DNA of 64,000 nucleotides from Pseudofrankia saprophytica (lineage in GTDB: Bacteria > Actinomycetota > Actinomycetes > Frankiales > Frankiaceae): NCBI RefSeq assembly GCF_000235425.2, contig NZ_KI912267.1, positions 831,097 through 895,096 on the forward strand, written 5' to 3'. Numbering within the stretch: the stretch's first letter is position 1; each line of letters starts with the position of its first letter. Made by a program: the position numbers and the translations under genes. This document shows, piece after piece, positions 60,075 to 64,000 of this stretch. The notes beneath the pieces are model-generated. The model made no database searches, was not told where the DNA came from, and saw only the letters and a list, made by a program, of their open reading frames with translations.

Positions 60075-61100
60075 ATGACAGCCGCGGTCACCGCGCATGG
60101 CCTGGTCAAGGCATTCGGCGACGTCCGAGCCGTCGACGGCATCGACCTCGATATTGGTGAAGGTGAGATCTTCGGGGTGCTCGGCCCCAACGGCGCAGGC
60201 AAGACGACCATGCTGAAGATGCTGGCCACGCTACTCAAGATCGACGAGGGCGACGCGGCCATCTTCGGCGTCGACGTCCGCCGCGAGCCGCACCGGGTCC
60301 GGCAGCTGATCGGTGTCACCGGCCAGTACGCCTCCGTCGACGAGAACCTCACCGCCACCGAGAACCTCTGGATGTTCGGGCGCCTCCAGGGCCTGAGCTC
60401 CCGGAGGTCTCGCGACACCGCGGCCCAGCTGCTCGAGCAGTTCGGCCTCACGGACGCCGCGGACAAGCGGATCGCCCAGTTCTCCGGCGGGATGCGGCGC
60501 CGGCTCGACCTGGCCGCGAGCCTGATCACCCGCCCCCCGCTGATCTTCCTCGACGAGCCGACCACCGGACTCGACCCCAGGACGCGCGGGCAGATGTGGG
60601 AGACCATCCGCGACCTGGTCGCCGGCGGGTGCACCGTCCTGCTGACCACGCAGTACCTCGACGAGGCCGACCAGCTCGCCGGCCGGATCGCGGTGATCGA
60701 CCGCGGCCGCAAGGTGGCCGAGGGCACGCCCGACGAGCTGAAGACCTCCGTGGGCAACCTGACGCTGCAGCTGCGGCTGGCCCCCGGCGCGGACTTCTCC
60801 CTGGCCGCGGACGTGGTGCGCCGCCAGCTCGGCGAGGAGCCGGTGCTCACCCCGGAGTCCGGCCAGCTCAACGTCGCGCTCGAGACGGCCGACCGGGTGG
60901 CCGACGTGCTGATCGGGCTGCGCCAGGCCGGCGTCCACATCGCCTCGGTCGGCGTCGACAAGCCGACGCTCGACGAGGTGTTCCTCGCTCTCACCGGCCA
61001 CGACACCGGCGAGGACGACAACAAGAGCGAGCAGACGCAGGCGGACGCGACCGTGCCCGGCCCCATACACAAGGAGACCCCCCAGGAGGTGGCCCGATGA
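60075..61100 (+). CDS. drrA: DrrA-type ABC exporter ATP-binding protein
   Basis: The 341-residue ATPase has Walker A GPNGAGKTT, the Q-loop VTGQYASVDENLTATENL, signature FSGGMRRRLD, Walker B LIFLDEPTTGLD and the C-terminal domain with VGVDKPTLDEVFLALTG typical of daunorubicin-resistance ATPases. It works with the membrane protein encoded next. The stop overlaps the following ATG (ATGA). GGAAGGAG lies upstream of the ATG at 60075. It probably exports a secondary metabolite or lipid. Confidence 0.94.
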   Translation: MTAAVTAHGLVKAFGDVRAVDGIDLDIGEGEIFGVLGPNGAGKTTMLKMLATLLKIDEGDAAIFGVDVRREPHRVRQLIGVTGQYASVDENLTATENLWMFGRLQGLSSRRSRDTAAQLLEQFGLTDAADKRIAQFSGGMRRRLDLAASLITRPPLIFLDEPTTGLDPRTRGQMWETIRDLVAGGCTVLLTTQYLDEADQLAGRIAVIDRGRKVAEGTPDELKTSVGNLTLQLRLAPGADFSLAADVVRRQLGEEPVLTPESGQLNVALETADRVADVLIGLRQAGVHIASVGVDKPTLDEVFLALTGHDTGEDDNKSEQTQADATVPGPIHKETPQEVAR

Positions 61101-61915
61101 CCACGATCACCATCGACTCCCGCGCGGCGGTCGCCCGCGCCCAGAGCCGGCCCAGCCCGGCGGACACGCTCCGCCAGATCATGACCATGGCCTGGCGCGC
61201 CACCAAGAAGATGCGGCGCAACCCGGAGCAGTTCTTCGACGTGACCCTGCAGCCAATCCTGTTCACGGCGATGTTCGCCTACATCTTCGGCGGGGCGATC
61301 TCCGGCAGCGTGAAGAGCTACCTGCCGCTGATGATCCCCGGCATCCTCGCGCAGACGGTCCTGACGACCAGCATGGCCACCGGCACCCAGCTGCGCGAGG
61401 ACATCGACAAAGGCGTCTTCGACCGGTTCCGGTCGCTGCCGATGGCCCGGATCGCGCCGCTGGCGGGGCCGATGGTCGCCGACCTGCTCCGCTACACGAT
61501 CGCGGCGACGATCACCTTCGGCATGGGCCTCGCGCTCGGCTACCGGCCCGGCGGCGGCGTGCTCGGCGTGATCGGGGCGATCCTGCTCGCGGTCTTCACC
61601 GGCTGGTCGCTGGCCTGGGTGTTCACCTGCCTCGGCACCGTCGCGCGCAGCGCCCAGAGCGTCCAGGGCATCTCCATGATGATCATGTTCCCGCTGACGT
61701 TCCTGTCGAACGCGTTCGTGCCCGTCGACACGCTGCCCGGCTGGCTGGCCGCGTTCGTCAAGGTCAACCCGGTCTCCCACCTGGTCTCCGCCGACCGGGA
61801 CCTGGCCAACCACGCGCACGTGTCCGTCGAGGCGGGCTGGACGCTGGTCGCCTGTGTGATCGTCATCGCGGTGTTCGCGCCGCTGTCCGTCAAGCTCTAC
61901 AAGCGGCACCTCTAA
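61097..61915 (+). CDS. drrB: DrrB-type ABC exporter permease
   Basis: The 272-residue ABC-2 permease has six helices and the family segments NPEQFFDVTLQPILFTAMFAYIFGG (split as TLQPILFTAMFAYIFGG), GTQLREDIDKGVFDRFRSLPMARIAPL (split as DIDKGVFDRFRSLPMAR) and FLSNAFVPVDTLPGWL. It completes a daunorubicin-type exporter with the ATPase upstream, with which it is translationally coupled. A hairpin follows 12 bases after the stop. Confidence 0.94.
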   Translation: MTTITIDSRAAVARAQSRPSPADTLRQIMTMAWRATKKMRRNPEQFFDVTLQPILFTAMFAYIFGGAISGSVKSYLPLMIPGILAQTVLTTSMATGTQLREDIDKGVFDRFRSLPMARIAPLAGPMVADLLRYTIAATITFGMGLALGYRPGGGVLGVIGAILLAVFTGWSLAWVFTCLGTVARSAQSVQGISMMIMFPLTFLSNAFVPVDTLPGWLAAFVKVNPVSHLVSADRDLANHAHVSVEAGWTLVACVIVIAVFAPLSVKLYKRHL

Positions 61916-61927
61916 GGGCCAAGGGTG

Positions 61928-61950
61928 CGCGAAGATGCTCTGCCTTCGCG
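61928..61950 (+). terminator. Hairpin after drrAB
   Basis: A perfect 7-bp inverted repeat CGCGAAG/CTTCGCG with a 9-base loop, 13 bases after the drrB stop. Confidence 0.6.
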
Positions 61951-61999
61951 AACCCGGCGGCCGCCTCCGCCCGAGTCACGGGAGGCGATGGTGCCGGGC

Positions 62000-64000
62000 T
62001 CAGCCGACCTGACCGACGAGGCGACGTGCCTCGTCGGTCAGGTCTGGCCCGCGCCGGGCGCCGTACTCGGCCCGCAGCTCGGCGATCCGGCCCGGCGCGC
62101 GCTCCTCGGCGCAGGACGCGATCTTCTCCCAGGACATCGTCGGAATGGTCCGGCTGTAGGCGAACCGCTCGGCCAGCACCAGCAGCCGGACCGCCTCGGC
62201 CGGTGGCGTCGCCGACCGCAGCAGACCCCACACCCCCAGGGCGAACAGCGCCATGCCGCACACCGGGTAGTCGAGGTAGGGGTCGACCAGGCCCAGGACG
62301 CGTTCCGTCCGGGCCAGGCACGCGCGGAACACCTCCGCCCCCTCGGCGACCTCCTCGCCGGTGCCGTGATACGCGAGCGCGGTCAGCAGGCTGGCGTCGG
62401 CGAACATCAGCCAGGGCTCCACGCCGGTCCGCTCCTGACCCGGAAAGACGAAGGCGCGCATGCGCGCGGAGGCCCGCCGGAACGCCGCCAGCCCGGCGAC
62501 CACGTCGCCCCGCGCGAGCGCGATCTCCCCCGCGACCGTCCCGAGGGCCAGCAGGCCACCGAGGACGTTGTCCGACTCCAGCAGTCGGTCCACCACGTGG
62601 ACCTGCTCATCAGCCTCGTCAAGGCGGCCGGCGGCGACCGCGCACAGCCCGAGCACCGAGCGCAGCTGGATCAGGTCGTCGAGGGCGCCGAGCCGTTCGA
62701 GCACAGGCAGCGCGGCCCGCGCGTGCGGGCGGGCGACGGCCGGACGCCCCAACTGCATGTGCAGGCCGGCGAGGTGCGCGTGCAGCATCGCGACGGCCCA
62801 CGGGCCCTCAGCCGTCCCCTGCACCAGTGCGAGCGCCCGCTCGGCCGCGTCGATCGCGGCGGCCGGGTCGCCGGCGTTCTCCAGCAGGTAGCTGCGCCAC
62901 TGCAGGGCGGCGACCGCGACGCCCGGATCCGCCGAGGCGACCAGCTCGTCCAGCCGCTCATCCAGGCAGGGCTCCGCGTCGGGCTGGTCCGGGTCGAACG
63001 CGAGCAGCACCGTCATCATGGCGTTGATCCGCGGGTCACCGCGGTCGTCCGTCCCGAGTTGGACGAGCAGGTCGCGGACCGGTCTGGCCCGGTCCCCCGG
63101 CGTTCCGATCATCGCGTTCTGCAACACGATCACCATGGCCGCCCGGGTCGTGTCGGCCAGCTCGTCCGGCGGCTGCCAGCCGGCCATCGTCTCCGCGACC
63201 GTGCCGGCCAGCGTGGCCACTCTGGTGTGGTCGCCGCGCAGCGACCACAGCCCGCCCAGACCGCGCAGCACCTCGACGACGACCTCCCGGTCGGCGTGCG
63301 CGAGCGCGTGGCGCAGGACGTCCGCGAGGTTCGCCTCCTCCTCGGCGAGCGCGTCGATGCCGGCGAACTGGTCCGGCCCGAACAGCAGCCCCGCCGCGGC
63401 GTCGGCGTGACGGATCGCCCAGGCCCGCCGGGCCGCCAGCGCCCGTTCCTCCTCGCCGGCCTGCGCGAGCCGCATCCGGCCGAACTCGCGCACCGTCTCC
63501 AGCATCCGGTACCGCACGCCGGCGCTCGTCTCGGCGACGGTCAGCAGCGAATGGTCGACCAGCACCTGCACCGCGCCGAAGGCGTCCGCGCCGAGCACGT
63601 CCTCGGCCGTGGCCAGCGTCACCCCGTCCTGGAAGACCGACAGCCAGCGCAGAGCGCGGCGCTCCCGCTCGGCCAGCAGGTTCCATGACCAGTCGATGAC
63701 GGCGAGCAGGGTCTGGTGCCGGTCCGGGGCGTTTCTGACCCCGCCGCGCAACAGCGCGAACCGGTCCGCCAGCCGTCGGCGGATCTCGTCGACGGACATC
63801 ATCCGCGTCTTCGCGGCGGCGAGCTCGATCGCCAGCGGGAGGCCGTCCAGCCGGGTCACGATGTCGGTCACGGCGTCGGCGGGAAGCTGCGCGTCGGGGC
63901 GGGCCGCGACGGCCCGTGCCCGGAACAGCTCGACCGACGCCGTCGGGCCGAGCGCGCCGAGCGGGTAGACCCGTTCCGCGCTGATCGCCAGCGGCGACCG
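62000..64000 (-). CDS. AfsR/LuxR-like ATPase regulator, C-terminal part (5' end beyond window)
   Basis: The window holds the end of a NB-ARC-like ATPase and its helical-repeat tail: DIVTRLDGLPLAIELAAAKTRMMSVDEI, split as RLDGLPLAIELAAAKTRM, then RHQTLLAVIDWSWNLL and about 450 residues of TPR-like helices rich in Ala and Leu. The ATPase core matches the AfsR-type regulator at the left edge closely in order and motifs. The DNA-binding part lies outside. It is probably a transcriptional activator. Its last codons lie in a perfect hairpin shared with the convergent drrB. Confidence 0.88.
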   Translation of the reverse strand, partial: RSPLAISAERVYPLGALGPTASVELFRARAVAARPDAQLPADAVTDIVTRLDGLPLAIELAAAKTRMMSVDEIRRRLADRFALLRGGVRNAPDRHQTLLAVIDWSWNLLAERERRALRWLSVFQDGVTLATAEDVLGADAFGAVQVLVDHSLLTVAETSAGVRYRMLETVREFGRMRLAQAGEEERALAARRAWAIRHADAAAGLLFGPDQFAGIDALAEEEANLADVLRHALAHADREVVVEVLRGLGGLWSLRGDHTRVATLAGTVAETMAGWQPPDELADTTRAAMVIVLQNAMIGTPGDRARPVRDLLVQLGTDDRGDPRINAMMTVLLAFDPDQPDAEPCLDERLDELVASADPGVAVAALQWRSYLLENAGDPAAAIDAAERALALVQGTAEGPWAVAMLHAHLAGLHMQLGRPAVARPHARAALPVLERLGALDDLIQLRSVLGLCAVAAGRLDEADEQVHVVDRLLESDNVLGGLLALGTVAGEIALARGDVVAGLAAFRRASARMRAFVFPGQERTGVEPWLMFADASLLTALAYHGTGEEVAEGAEVFRACLARTERVLGLVDPYLDYPVCGMALFALGVWGLLRSATPPAEAVRLLVLAERFAYSRTIPTMSWEKIASCAEERAPGRIAELRAEYGARRGPDLTDEARRLVGQVG
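62008..62042. terminator. Perfect hairpin overlapping the 3' end of the AfsR-like gene
   Basis: Arms of 15 bp (62008-62022, 62028-62042) with a 5-base loop GACGT. It codes for the LTDEARRLVGQ end of the minus-strand protein and lies between convergent genes. Confidence 0.7.

Noticed and set aside
1-64000. Mobile elements, prophage, tRNA or rRNA genes
   Set aside because: No transposase, integrase, phage structural gene, cloverleaf or rRNA-like sequence was recognised on either strand.

Overview
The window is chromosomal DNA of a very GC-rich actinomycete. Third codon positions are almost all G or C, GTG starts are common, and many genes appear leaderless. The family content (SAV2177-type SAM methyltransferases, an AfsR/SARP regulator, XRE-DUF5753 regulator, F420/PPOX and LLM oxidoreductases, Ser/Thr kinases with WD40 propellers, DrrAB exporters) fits Frankia or a close relative. 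The genus is inferred, not proven. No rRNA, tRNA, CRISPR array, insertion sequence or prophage was recognised.

Layout. 1-1637: start of an AfsR-type regulator that runs off the left edge. 1.8-7.4 kb: a hypothetical gene, a decayed lysA remnant, a Ddn-like nitroreductase, a small membrane protein, a SigE-type sigma factor coupled to a membrane protein, and a DUF72 gene broken by one missing base. 7.4-12.6 kb: a cytosolic solute-binding-like protein, a PPOX enzyme, an SDR dehydrogenase divergent from a TetR regulator with paired operators, a NUDIX hydrolase and CorA. 12.6-19.1 kb (all minus): an epimerase with a zinc-ribbon tail, a membrane diguanylate cyclase, a P450, and a ferredoxin fused to ferredoxin reductase. 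19.4-23.7 kb: a giant protein made of two complete sensor-PAS-GGDEF units.

23.9-29.1 kb: methyltransferase, epimerase, SulP transporter and sulfite-oxidase-like enzyme. 29.1-34.1 kb: two tandem paralogous transmembrane kinases with seven-bladed WD40 domains. 34.3-41.2 kb: CAP-domain lipoprotein, an ECF41 sigma factor with its own recognisable promoter and divergent NAD(P)-binding partner, a frameshifted kinase, a hydrolase/TetR pair and a siderophore-interacting reductase. 41.4-48.8 kb: DUF4232 lipoprotein, phosphoribosyltransferase, LLM oxidoreductase, a three-gene ABC exporter, an XRE-DUF5753 regulator and a second SAV2177-type methyltransferase. 48.9-52.6 kb: MGT-type glycosyltransferase, GH128-like lipoprotein, PPOX protein and a truncated GGDEF remnant. 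52.9-58.6 kb: an Ohr/OhrR peroxide module with a coupled gene, then small enzymes, a previously hidden ribbon-helix-helix gene and an ArsR regulator. 58.7-62 kb: MFS exporter and DrrAB. 62-64 kb: the end of a second AfsR-like ATPase regulator.

How the parts work together. Much of the window is regulator plus target: TetR/SDR, TetR/hydrolase, OhrR/Ohr, ArsR/MFS, ECF41/partner and an RHH protein over a VOC protein, several with visible operators. The ferredoxin-reductase fusion and P450 form a self-contained monooxygenase chain. c-di-GMP synthesis is represented by two intact proteins and one remnant, with no EAL or HD-GYP partner in view. Convergent genes are repeatedly separated by long perfect hairpins without U-tracts.
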